64,000 bases of DNA from the NCBI GenBank assembly GCA_013399875.1, contig VXAZ01001836.1:1178001-1242000 (forward strand). Reading direction: 5' to 3'. Positions 49,101 through 64,000 of this stretch are shown here, piece after piece. The position numbers and the translations under genes are program-made. Source of the DNA: Gymnorhina tibicen (taxonomy: Eukaryota; Chordata; Aves; Passeriformes; Artamidae). Each line of letters starts with the position of its first letter. Within the stretch, counting starts at the first letter, position 1. A model generated the notes under the pieces. It was not told the DNA's origin. It did not search any database and worked only from the letters and a program-made list of their open reading frames with translations.

Positions 49101-51938
49101 TAGACTTTGAGGAGGGATGCAGCAGAACGAGAAGCATTAAAGATTGATGCTGTTGAAAAGACAAGACTCCAGCGTGTTCTGACATTCTCTGTTGAGTGCC
49201 AAGATGCCATACAACTGTGACACCTCTCCTGGAACAAAACCCAGACTGCTGTCAAGTAACAGCCTGGGGCTTTTCCTGTCCAAGAGGAGGTACCTGGTCA
49301 GACAGAGGGCCTGGGGGAGGCTCTGCTTGCAGGCAGGTTGAGGAGGGGAGTGTCATCCTGATGCTCAGAGAGGCATGGCCCGATCTCCTCCTCACCACCT
49401 TGCAGCAGAGCGGGAGAGAGTTTGTTTCTATGGCAACGAGTGCCAGGCTCTCCTCCTCCTCCTCCTTGCTCCTCCAGGAAGATGAAGGGGGGAGCGCGGG
49501 GACATACTGCATCTGCCAAGCCAGCTTCGGTGCCCAGGGCTTCAGGAACAAGGGAGACATGGAGGGTCAAACGTGACGACAAAGGCAGTGGAGTGGGCAA
49601 GGCACAGCCTCCTTTCTGCACCTCCCTGCAGGGCACGTGGCCACCTCACACAAGCGGAGCAGTAAGGGTGGCTTCCCCTACAGCTGAAGGTGCCTGGCAA
49701 GGTGAACTTGCTGCTGGGGATCAGAGGGCACCTATGAGGGAACTGCCCCATCCTACTGTTGATGCTCTACCGCCTTTCCAGAGCTTGGTCCCTGGCCACC
49801 CACTGGTGCAAATCGCACAAACGCTGAGAGGCAGGAGTGCCGCATCCCCTGCTCCTCCTCCCCAGCCCCCAGCTTACCTAGGGGGTTGTAGTCCAGGTTC
49901 AGCACACGGAGCTGTGAGCTGTGAGCCACTGCAATGGCTAGGCGTCCCCAGCCTTTGCTTGTGATGCCTGGGTTGGCGCTCAGTGTTAGCTCTTTGAGGC
50001 CTGGAGACGAGAGAGAAGCCAAACCAGAGCCTTAGGGTCCCCAAAGTAGCCACAGGAGAACTAGTTCAGCTCACCAGAACAGCTTTGGGTTGTGTCCCCT
50101 GTATCTGTTGGGCTTAAGGGCTTGGTTTGTTCTGACAACTGTCATCACATATTTCAGTGATCAGTGAAATAGTTCACTGCCTTCAGCTGTGGCCCTTCAT
50201 TTATCTGTGCTGCAACTGCCCCATTTATCTGCTCTCCCAGCCTGTGTCCTGCTTACCCTAAATAGCAAACACAATGGAAACTACGGGGTGTGTGAGACAA
50301 CTGACTGGGTGAAGAAGGTGGCATGAGGTGACAGGCTGGAGAGAGGGTAACAGGGACAGTAGGCTCTGAAGCCTGCACCTGAGAGGGGTGGCCAGCAGAG
50401 ATAACAGCATCAGTGGCATTGTGCACACACAGAGGAGGAGGTGCTGGGAAAAAGTGGAAGGCACTTTGAGAATCAGAAGAAAGGAGTGGTATTAGCTCAG
50501 CACATGCCAGCTCTCAGCTTGACTGGGTCACTGGCCTCACACCACCAAAGATCATTCCCTGCAAAGACCCGAGTCTTGGCATTATGACCATGCAACTACA
50601 CACTCATGGAGTGCACCCACAAGAAGGAACAACTCCCAGGCACTGGTAATAAAGCCAGGTGCTGAAGTAGGGGTGTACAATATATTTATCTATGGTCATT
50701 ATCAGCACACAAATGCAAAATAATAAATTCAAAGTCCAAGCTGTCCTCTCCTCCAGTTTCAAATGCTGCTGACATGAACCAGAAGCAACCTGTTAGTCCT
50801 TGAGCTCCAAACTGCCAGCGGGACAGATCAGTAGCAGAAAGCCCAAACCTGCCCAAGGGAATCACTCCTCTGTTGCTTGGCTTTTCTGCTTTTCTTAAGT
50901 TGGGGGAAAGAAATTCCTCAGCCCTGGCAAACCACAGAGCCTGCCTCCTCCAGGGCTGAAGATTTACTGCTGCATGCATCTGATCTATGTGAAAGCTCCA
51001 CCAGTCATTGAGCAGCCCACAGCCCCTGGTGCTTACCAGACTTGGCCCCATCAGGCGGCAGGAGCCCACAGATAAGGTTGATGCCTTCATCACCCAGCAT
51101 GCAGTCTCCTAGATCCAGAGCCACCAGCGAGGGGTGGATGGAGAGAGCAGGGTTGAGGAGGGCCAAGCCTGCATCTGTCAGGGGACTCCCATGGAGGCTG
51201 TGCAGGTAAAAGGGAAAATTACTAAGGAGCCTTCTTCCTCGGGCTAACTAACCTGACGGGGAGGAAGAAGCAGACAAAATGAGGTGGATGACAAATACTA
51301 ACTCCAAGTGGGCAAAAAGCTCTGGGAAGCCTCTGTCGCAAGGGTCGGCTGGCCGCTACGGTGGCCCTCCTCTCCCGGCCGGGACTAGGGGTGCAGGGGA
51401 TGCCAGCGATGAAGGGGAAGCCCCACCACCGGGGGCTGGAGGCCCGGGACTGAGAGGCAGGGCCGTGCCCAGCCGGCGGGGGCAGAGGTGGCTCCCTCCC
51501 AGCCAGGTGACGGGCAGGGGCTTATCCTCCGCAGCGTCAAGGGCATTTTCCCTCCGACAAGACTCAAATTAAGGGCTGGCCCCGAGCTGCAAGTCCCCCG
51601 AAAGAGTCGTCCCCGCCCGGGAGGGGGCCCGGACCCCCCCGGCAGCCCCCGCCCCGCTGTACTCACAAGAGGGACTGGACGGAGCGGTTCGTCTTCAGGG
51701 CCTCGGCCAGCTGCTTGACGCGGTTAATGTTGGAGACGATGCCCAGGTTGAGGTTGAGCTGGGCGAGGGAGCGGGACTCGGCCACCCCGCGGCAGACGTG
51801 CCCGAAGTCCCGCTCGGAGAGCTGGCAGCCTCGCAGCGACAGCAGCCGCACCGAGTTCTCCCGCAGGCTCTCGCAGATGTCCCGGATCTCCGCCCCCGAC
51901 AGCGTCTCCCCGGAGATCTGGATGGACCCCGGCAGCAT
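46177..51938 (-). CDS. LRRC73: Leucine-rich repeat-containing protein 73, six coding exons
   Basis: Minus-strand exons, 5' to 3': 51938-51667, 51197-51037, 50000-49878, 48658-48558, 47996-47813 and 46247-46177. They total 912 bp, or 303 residues plus stop, and all junctions are GT-AG with matching phases (2, 1, 1, 0, 1). The start MLPGSIQISGETLSGAEIRD, the segment LKELTLSANPGIT and the C-terminus SSQMVLMTSGLGDSLLAETE match LRRC73 (C6orf154, NOD3-like) as I recall it; the human protein is about 316 residues. Ribonuclease-inhibitor-type leucine-rich repeats (LRVLNLDYNPLG, LEVLDLEGTGLTNQS, LRTLILAENNISPEL) fill residues about 20-250. They are followed by an acidic stretch (SEGEEEEETE) and the conserved tail on its own small exon. 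Molecular function is unknown. It lies tail-to-tail with TJAP1 and in the same orientation as YIPF3. The shorter length falls in the poorly conserved region between the acidic stretch and the tail. Confidence 0.96.
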
Positions 51939-52350
51939 CTTCCCCCGGCTCGGAGCGCCGCCGATCCCGGGGCCGCGCCGCCCGGGCGCCGGGGGGGAGC
52001 CGCGCTGCGCGCTGCGGGCCGGGGGGTGCAAATCGCACNNNNNNNNGCAGCGCCGGGCGGGGGCCGGGCAGCCCCGCGGGTCCCCGCCCCGCTCCGCCCG
52101 CACCTGCCGGGCCGCCCCGCCTTCTCCCGGCCGCCGCTCCGGGCCCTCCTCCCCTCCCGGCCAGCGCCTCCCCGCGGAAAGGAGCAGGCGTGGAAGGGGG
52201 TCCGGCATCCCTCATCCCACCCCAGCATCCCGCCCGGAATCTTGGTCCCCGACGCCACTCAAAGCCCGCGAGGGGCGACGGCAGCGCCCGCTGGCACCTG
52301 GCCGCTGCCCTGAGGACATGGCGGGGCCAGGGCCGGCAGGGCTGGGTCCC
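51300..52350. promoter_or_regulatory. CpG island, LRRC73 promoter and first exon
   Basis: GC- and CpG-rich sequence surrounds the LRRC73 start codon at 51938 and extends about 400 bp upstream of it. Eight undetermined bases at 52039-52046 lie about 100 bp upstream of the start, in the 5' UTR or core promoter. No TATA box was noticed. Confidence 0.75.
52039..52046. other. Eight undetermined bases upstream of LRRC73
   Basis: A run of N in extremely GC-rich sequence. The true length may differ. Confidence 0.95.
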
Positions 52351-55300
52351 CGACGCTGGGGGTGCAGAATGGGAGGGACGGTGGAAGAAGCACCTGGGAA
52401 AGGCTCTCCATGCCATCCCCCTTCCCCCCTGGGGAAGGGGCCAAAGCCGTTGGGCCATGGCTCACTCTGGGTGCTTGGTCCGAGGAACTGTGGTGTTCCA
52501 TGGCTTCGGTAGTGTTCAATGCTTAAACCTGCTAAACCTGAAACCTCGACCCATGACTTAATGGCCAGGTCGGTCTGAGCTGCTCCTCATGGCCCAGTGC
52601 TTGCAAAAGCCAGTCTTTGGAGGCAGCTGCTTGGACGTGAAAGTTGGGGGGTTGGGGAAGAACCACAGACTTCCTTATCCCTGAGCACACAGCCTGTACC
52701 CTCAGCCTGGCCTGAGGTATGTGGGGTGCACCCCACCTCCTGCTAATTCACAGGGATCTCTTCCCGTTGAGTAATCCTGTACTTGGAGAGGAATAGGAAG
52801 CAGGGCCCCTGCGTTTTCAACTTCACTGATCTGAAAAAGGAAGCCAGTGATGTGGAAATTAGGTTAAACCGCCTAAGTAGGCAGCTTTCTGCACGTAACT
52901 AATCTGGCTGCTGCATATAGCAGTGCTCAAGTGAATTCCAGCCCAGTGGATAACACTGGGACAAACCCAGGCTCCTCTGCTTGGTTTGCAGGCCAGGGCC
53001 CGGGAGAGGGGATGGAAAGTGAAGAGAAAAACAGGGTGTGGAGGGGGATATGGAGCACTTCTCCTCCACTGAAATGGAGGAGCAGATCACCTGATCTGAG
53101 GACGCATGTTAGGTCCTGAATGAGATAAGGGGAGCAGCAGATTTAAGACTTTGGCTACAGCATCTAACTCCCAATGTGGGTATCACCACGCCCTTGAGTA
53201 ATCCATCGCTGTTCTCCAGAGTATCTACACACCCCTCTTTCTTTCCCTGTTGCACAGAGATGCATGACCTTGATAATGTTCCTGCAAGATACACCTAGAA
53301 CAGACCACTGGCCTGGCAACTCATCTGCGCTAGGATATGAGCAGCAGCTGCAAGCATCCAGCTGTGGCACAGCTGTGGTACTGCGGCTTTCAGAAAAGGA
53401 GCAGCTCATCTCTAAAGTCACATTAAAAGACCCAGGTGAGAATGGGATCCTATGTGTTGCAGGATGGTGACGGACAAAAGGCTGGATTTCAGAGTTGTGG
53501 GCAGGGGGTGGCCAAGAAAATCCCAGCTGTTCCTACTGCATGCAGGTCAACTAGAAGGCTACACCGAGACTCACTTCTCAATTACCTCCAGGCACTAGTC
53601 AACCCATGCTTTTTAAATAGACTATTATTAGAGAGGTGCTTGGAGGAGAGCCCCTGGGACATGTCCCACTTCCATTGACAGCAGCAGTCCCAAAACATTG
53701 ATGAAGATGCCCTAGTGCATCTTCACTGCCTGTTGTCAGGAGCAAGAGCACATTGAGGAGACAAGTGTCCCATCTACTTTATGCTCAATTCATTGAAAAA
53801 AGTAGCCCAGGAATTAGTGGTCCAAAGCTTTGGCTCACGAAACCTAATGCAGGGCTATGCAGAGGGGACTTCGGCAATGATATTTTGTGTAGAACTAGAT
53901 ATTTCTTCCTTGTCATGTGCAGTTACCCAGCAGGTATGAGGAAGGTCATTTATTGTTTACCTGCTGGGGGCAGAAAGAGTGGTGCCATTAAGAGTTAACA
54001 CATAAACAGAGAAAAACAGTGGATGAATAGCAACTAGAGTGAGAGTAGACACAGGAAGGAAAACAAATAGGAGAAGAAAACAGCCTACCTGTAACCCGAA
54101 ATCACAACTAAGGTGACCATTAGTGCAGCAAGGATGGACTGTAAGAAGACTTGGACTCCCAGGTACTGCATAGGAGAGGAGGAGGTCATAGATGTTTTAA
54201 CATACATTTTTAGCTTTAATATACAGCTTCCTCTTTCTAATCTGACAGATTTTTATGTTTATTCCGTATTTAATAAAGAGGGGCTTACACAGAGCTACCC
54301 TTACTCAAAAGTAGTAAAATGAGGGGGTTATTTCAGATTTGCTGCAAGGGAGAAGAGAGAAAATTATTTGAGATTTGCTGCAAGAGCCGTAGCAGGAAAC
54401 AAAGGCAGAGATAGTGTAGCATGATAGGGTTTGTAAGGCTTGTTCTGATAACTAGAGGACTTGAGTAAGCATTGAGATGCCCTCCCACAAGGACTTTATT
54501 AAGCCTGCCTGCTCAGCATGCTCCCTGGAACTGCAGCATGCATGCATTTCCCTGAAAAAACATGTCCTTCTCCGTCAGCGAAAGGCAGTGCTGAAGCTCT
54601 CAGCCGAAGACTGAATTTCTGGCAGTACAGAACAGTTCAGCTTCCAGCTGCTGCTGCATAGAGAATTAATCAGGGCTGAAGAACTGGAGCAGTGCAAGCC
54701 CCACAGGTTCCAAGAGGGTGGTTGGTTGTCACCCTGATCATGTCCCCAGCTGACAGCACACAAGCTGCTCAGGGGAAGCGTGAGGAGTTTGCTTACTGCT
54801 CTCCTCTGAGCTCTGAGTGAAAACACAGGGCGCAGCTTCACCCCGCTAGTTCAGCTGAGTGGCTCAGTGCAGGAGGGAGCACAGCTGTTCTCCAACTGTG
54901 TCTGTAGATCAGCACTGATACAAGTTTGGTGCAGAATGATTTTTTCTTCTCAGCTGAACTTACTCCAGTGACAATTGTCTTTCTCTTTTCCTCCCCCCTG
55001 CCTGTACTTCCAGTTTGCACCAAGAGAAACAGATCCATTCTAGGCTGCCAGGGCAAGAACTTGGAATTAGAAACAAACCTCCCATGGAGATATAAAGAGG
55101 GAAATACCAGAAGCAGCATTACAAACTAACACTTCCATTTCGTCAACTTTCGAAGTAATAGAAATTCTAGGCGCTTAAAGTGGTTCAATTGGTCCAAAAA
55201 ACCCCATGGGGACTACTAGCCCGAATAATTAACAATTCCCTCAAGTAGCTTGCTCTGAGTGCTGTTCTTCAGCCAAAGTGTTTCCCAAGGAAGGGGGCCA

Positions 55301-56500
55301 GGAGGGGAGAAGAGAGTGAGGGAACCCGTCTGTTACATGTGATTGTTAGCAGACAAGCTTTTTGCTCTTGAAAGGGGAACAAATTACAAATGTGGGAATA
55401 AGCAAATGGTGGAAAGTAGGTCTGAGACTGAAAATGCTCAAGTCCTGTCTAGTGACATTTTTTTCAACTGAAGCAGATGACCAGCCTGATTACAGTAGCT
55501 GGCACTATCTTCCTCTCTTTCATTGCACCTTGGCACTGGTCTGAATGCCACTACAGCTGCATCCTCTCCCATTAACATAAACGAGGGACCAAAGAGTGCA
55601 GTTCTGACATACTGCCTGCCTTGTGCACTTGTGGGTACACCAAGAAAGGGCAACATCCTGGGGTTTTTCTGCCCAAGTTTAAAGACGAGCTTCTCTGAGG
55701 GGTGGCTCCTCTCCCCCAGACATCCAGAACTACAGGGAGAAAAGATGAAAGCCAGTTACCAGCTAACAGCTTCCACTCGCAGACCAGTAAAAGTTAGAGC
55801 AGTGAGGGAAGACTGAACTCAGTTGTGAGTTACTGCAGTGCAGGTAAGCCTAGACTGGGCTGCTCTGCTTACCCATCCTTACTGGAGCTTTCCTGCATCA
55901 ATACACTGGAGACTAATATGCCAACTCTATTTCCATTGCACACTCCCCTATTTCTCCCTTTGTTAAATGGAAACACTGCCCAGAGGTGACAGCCCCATGG
56001 CTGGGAGACATGAAGGCCAGCAGCAAAAGGGTGGGCTGAACTGGCCTCCTAATAGAAATATCCACTTAAGACCATGCACAACCATGCTTCCCCTGCATGT
56101 CCCACAGAGCAACGTGGGCAGATGGGTAGTAAGAACAAGAGGTACTGTGAAAGCATGGGGACAGATACATTTCTGACATACACAGCAGAAGGGATGGTGA
56201 GATGAGAGAAGCTTCAACCAAGCGAAGAGACAGGAATCAATATGGAACACGACAAGAAAGAGCATGTCATTAAACACTGTGCTGTTCCTGAAAACTGCCA
56301 GAGAAAGTGAAGTTCCTGTGCCTTTTGAACTAGTGTGCCTTTGAAAAAGGTGCCCCAACCAGGCCATGTAACATTTGAAGAAGGACAGCAGAAAATTGCA
56401 AAGAATCCCGCTTTGAGTCTAGGGCAGGACAGATGAAGGTGCAGAGACCCAAACACCACACTCCCATTAGACAAGCAGGCTCAAGCATAAGACATTACTC
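52351..56500. other. Intergenic region between LRRC73 and YIPF3
   Basis: About 4 kb shows no recognisable exon. A near-identical 14-mer, AGATTTGCTGCAAG, occurs twice at about 54334 and 54370. Minus-strand AATAAA hexamers occur near 53950 and 54498 but are far from the YIPF3 stop. Confidence 0.5.
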
Positions 56501-56882
56501 AGCACCAACATCAATTTAATTCTTCCCTCTTCAGGACAGGAACAGGGCAGATACTCCTGGAGTTACATCAGCAAGCAGAAAGAGGGCTAAGGGACAAACT
56601 GCGCTGGGAAATCCCAGCTAAACATGCAGGCAACAGAACCACTCTACTCAAGATAGCCCAGACCTGGATGGGGGAAGAGCGTAACTCTTCTGAGTCACTG
56701 AGGTGCGACTCACCTCAGCTGAGTCCACTCAGCTGCCCAAAACCGTAACGCAGAGGACAGGTCCAGGAAAACAAAATCAAGTTGTCTTCTTGATGTTCTG
56801 TCCTGTTCCTAAGAGGCAGCAGGTTACTGTGGCCCTATGCAGCCCCAAAAGTAGTGAAGGAAGCAAGTCCAAGTCTGTAAAA
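56490..56882 (-). other. YIPF3: YIPF3 3' UTR (approximate)
   Basis: No AATAAA is seen soon after the stop at 56883-56885. An ATTAAA on the minus strand at about 56520-56515, followed by GT-rich sequence, is the most plausible signal and would give a 3' UTR of about 0.4 kb. Confidence 0.35.
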
Positions 56883-61566
<4,684 letters not shown>

Positions 61567-61671
61567 GGTACCCGTCCCGGCCCCGCCGCGCTGGCCCGGA
61601 TGGGCGGGAGCCGGATGTGACGGCGGCCGTGGTGCGGCTCCCAGCGGCCGGGAGCACCGCCCATCGTACCC
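61567..61671. promoter_or_regulatory. Bidirectional promoter/5' UTR between YIPF3 and POLR1C
   Basis: Only 105 bp separate the divergent start codons. The interval is CpG-rich and TATA-less. It holds GGGCGGGAG (Sp1-like) and CCGGATGTGACGGCGG, an ETS-like site next to a CRE-like half site. Both start codons sit in mirrored GGTACC/GTACCC-CATGG contexts. Transcription must start within this interval or inside the neighbouring coding exons. Confidence 0.8.
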
Positions 61672-63660
61672 ATGGCGGCCCGGCGGGGCGCGGACGAGAT
61701 GCGGGACCGCGTGGTGCTGGGCGAGTTCGGCGTCCGCAACGTGAGCGAGCCCTGCGGGGAGGGACGGGGGGCGGCCGGCGCCCGCACCCCCTCACGGCCC
61801 CGCCTGTGCCTTCTCCTCGCAGGTCCACACCACCGACTTCCCCGGGAACTACCCCGGCTACGAGGACGCCTGGGACCAGCGGCGCTTCGAGGAGGTGGGT
61901 GGGCGGCGCCGGTGGCCGGGGCTGTGGGTGTGCGGCGATCGGGCCCCGCGGCCGGCGTGACCCGCGGTGCGCGGCTCCCGCAGGCGTTCCGCGTGGACGT
62001 GATCCGTGAGGAAGAGGACACCCTGGAGTTCGACATGGTGGGCATCGACGCCGCTATCGCCAATGCCTTCCGCCGCATCCTGCTCGCCGAGGTACCGCCG
62101 CTCCGGGGGTGCTCACCTGGGGGTGCCGGCCTCAGGCTAGCTTGACAGGGAGCGGGGAACGGTCAGCCTGGTGTCGGCCCTTGCGGACAGCTGCGGGGTT
62201 TGGAAGAGAAGCACACGTTCCGCACGTGTGGCAGGAGCCCAGAGAGAACTAGGGCTTTAGCAGCATGGGCGATACTGCCTGCCGCTCTAAGGGATGCGGT
62301 TGGTAGTGTCTGCGGGTCAGCCTTTTCGACACAGTTGTGGTTGCCAGCCTAACAGAAGCCACATAATGCTGCCAAGTACTAAAAGGCTGAGGATGCCCCA
62401 AAGCCCTTTCTCCTGCCCTTCACCTCCTAAAATTGATTGTCAAAAAAATGGGCATGGAAGTAGATGGAGCGCAAGGGTATATTGCATAGCCTGATTTGGC
62501 AGAAATACCACTGAAAATAGTCTGCATGGCAGTTATTTGTACGAGAGGAGGGACACTTGAGCTGGAAAATCTCTTGGCATGTAGTTCAACTATTGTCTTG
62601 GGCTGACTTGATCTTGTCTCCCTGAGGTGCCAACGATGGCTGTAGAGAAGGTCTTTGTGTACAACAACACATCCATTGTGCAGGATGAAATTCTGGCTCA
62701 TCGGTTGGGCCTCATCCCTATCCGAGCTGACCCTCGTCTCTTCGAGTACAGAAACCAAGGTGAGACTCTTGGATAGAATAGAAATATTGAAGGTTTCCCT
62801 CAAAGTAGGAAATCATGGTCATGTAAACTGAGCAGAAGTGTAATTTCACGTGCTTCTTCCCAGGAGATCAAGAAGGCACAGAAATTGATACTCTGCAGTT
62901 TCAGCTGAAAATCAAATGCAAACGGAACCCTCAGGCTGCCAAGGAATCATCTGATCCTGATGAACTATATTTCAATCACAAGGGTGAGATTTCTCCTAAA
63001 AATAGGTACTTTTTTTCCCTTTTTTTTTGGTTTTGGAAGACAGGATTTGGGCTGTTCTCTCAGCCCTGTGTGCTCACAGGGAGAGAGTTGATTCCGTTCT
63101 GCTAAACTTACTTTCTGCTGTCTCTGTACAGGTGAGTGACCTGCTTTGAGGCAGCAGCTGGCTGATGCTTGTGGCTTCTCTTTGCAGTGTACAGTAAACA
63201 CATGACATGGGTGCCCTTGGGGAATCAGACAGACCTCTTTCCAGATGCTGACTTCCGACCTGTTCACGATGACATCCTCATTGCACTGTTGCGACCTGGA
63301 CAGGAAATAGATGTGCTTATGCACTGTGTCAAGGGCATAGGTGAGTTGTGGCTCCCGGGGCAGCAGGACAAGCAATGTGAGTGCTTGGACTAGGGCACTG
63401 CTGTATGATGGGGAGAGGTAGAGAACTGGCTTTTCCCCTGGAACTTTAGGCCCCAGCATCCTTGTTCCCTGAGGCCTACTCTCATCCTTAACTCTTAACT
63501 TTTCATACAGGTAAGGATCATGCCAAGTTTTCTCCTGTGGCCACAGCCAGCTATCGACTGCTTCCTGACATTACTCTCCTGCAGCCTATTGAGGATGAGG
63601 CAGCTGAGACGTTGCAGAAGTGCTTTTCCCCTGGAGTCATTGAGATCCAGAATATCAATG
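61672..63660 (+). CDS. POLR1C: RNA polymerases I and III subunit RPAC1 (AC40), partial at the window end
   Basis: Seven exons: 61672-61740, 61823-61894, 61984-62091, 62627-62759, 62864-62983, 63188-63340 and 63511-63660. They total 805 bp (268 codons plus one base), all GT-AG with consistent phases (0, 0, 0, 1, 1, 1, 1). Landmarks are [50 protein letters not shown] (the alpha-type dimerisation motif shared with RpoA and RPB3), [31 protein letters not shown] and [20 protein letters not shown]1 pairs with POLR1D in Pol I and Pol III and nucleates enzyme assembly. The human protein is 346 residues, so about 78 C-terminal residues, starting near GKKVARV, lie beyond 64,000. The start is the first Met of the conserved N-terminus. 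Confidence 0.97.
62092..62626 (+). other. POLR1C intron 3 with a shared repeat-like segment
   Basis: This 535-bp intron contains 62328-62420, which resembles 60849-60924 in YIPF3 intron 2. Nothing else was recognised. Confidence 0.6.
62328..62420 (+). repeat. Repeat-like segment, copy B (POLR1C intron 3)
   Basis: This is the counterpart of 60849-60924, with an extra block of about 13-16 bp before the shared CTTTCTCCTGCCC end. By eye, identity in the aligned parts is around three quarters. Confidence 0.6.
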
Positions 63661-64000
63661 GTACTTTTTTCCTGCCTTGTTCCTTGCAAGCTTTAGAAGA
63701 GACTAATTTGAGATTAGAGCCAAACTTTGTAGAGACAAAACTACATTGTGATGTTGCCTTGCTGATCAGTGGTTCATGCTCTTCTGAGCCTGGTTTTATG
63801 GATGAGTGGCTGCCCCGTGCAGATGTGTTGGGTGATGAACTGGGATGTCCCTGAAATGCTAAGGCGTTGGATACCTGTCCACAGAGCTCTGCAGCTGCTG
63901 ACTGCTACTTCCAGTGCTGTTCAGTTGTAACACTGAAGGTAGTGAGCTTGTTCTTTCCAGCAGCTGAGTGTGGAGGAGACTTCTTGTGTCCTTCGAGGGG

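Noticed and set aside
51715..52512. 265-codon plus-strand frame over the LRRC73 island
   Set aside because: It is antisense to LRRC73 exon 1 and its promoter, and crosses the run of undetermined bases.

Overview
The window is nuclear DNA from a vertebrate, almost certainly a bird. Genes are split by GT-AG introns and start in CpG islands. There is a CR1 LINE 3' end of the avian/reptilian type and two solo LTRs that resemble the common avian ERVL-like LTR family. The gene order TJAP1 - LRRC73 - YIPF3 - POLR1C matches the order I recall for human 6p21.1. Identifications rest on remembered family sequences and on intron phases that close exactly; no database search was possible.

Layout. Positions 1-3840 hold no gene I can name, only a weak minus-strand terminal-exon candidate at 88-381. 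A CpG island at about 3.84-4.56 kb is the best candidate for the TJAP1 promoter. Positions 4.6-31.5 kb would then be the long TJAP1 5' region, with several segments flanked by good splice sites that may be non-coding 5' exons, two solo LTRs and one CR1 fragment. TJAP1 coding exons run from 31,534 to 41,856 on the plus strand, followed by a 2.65-kb 3' UTR ending at AATAAA (44,505). LRRC73 lies on the minus strand (51,938 down to 46,177, six coding exons, 303 residues). YIPF3 is also minus (61,566 down to 56,883, eight coding exons). POLR1C starts on the plus strand at 61,672, with only 105 bp between its start codon and that of YIPF3, and runs off the window after seven exons.

The gene products do not form one pathway. 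TJAP1 is a coiled-coil protein of tight junctions and Golgi, YIPF3 is a Golgi membrane protein, POLR1C is a shared subunit of RNA polymerases I and III, and LRRC73 is a leucine-rich-repeat protein of unknown function. YIPF3 and POLR1C are coupled through a bidirectional promoter.

The most interesting signal is in TJAP1. Its first coding exon stays open for 1,326 bp (442 codons) past the donor that gives the usual short protein, and reaches a second good donor in the same phase. Using that donor would yield a TJAP1 of about 1,072 residues with a large, basic, serine-rich insert ahead of the coiled coil. Also notable: a single N in YIPF3 exon 1 hides missing bases, shown by a frame conflict; a 10-bp GC-rich minisatellite lies behind LRRC73; and a related sequence of 75-90 bp occurs in introns of both YIPF3 and POLR1C.
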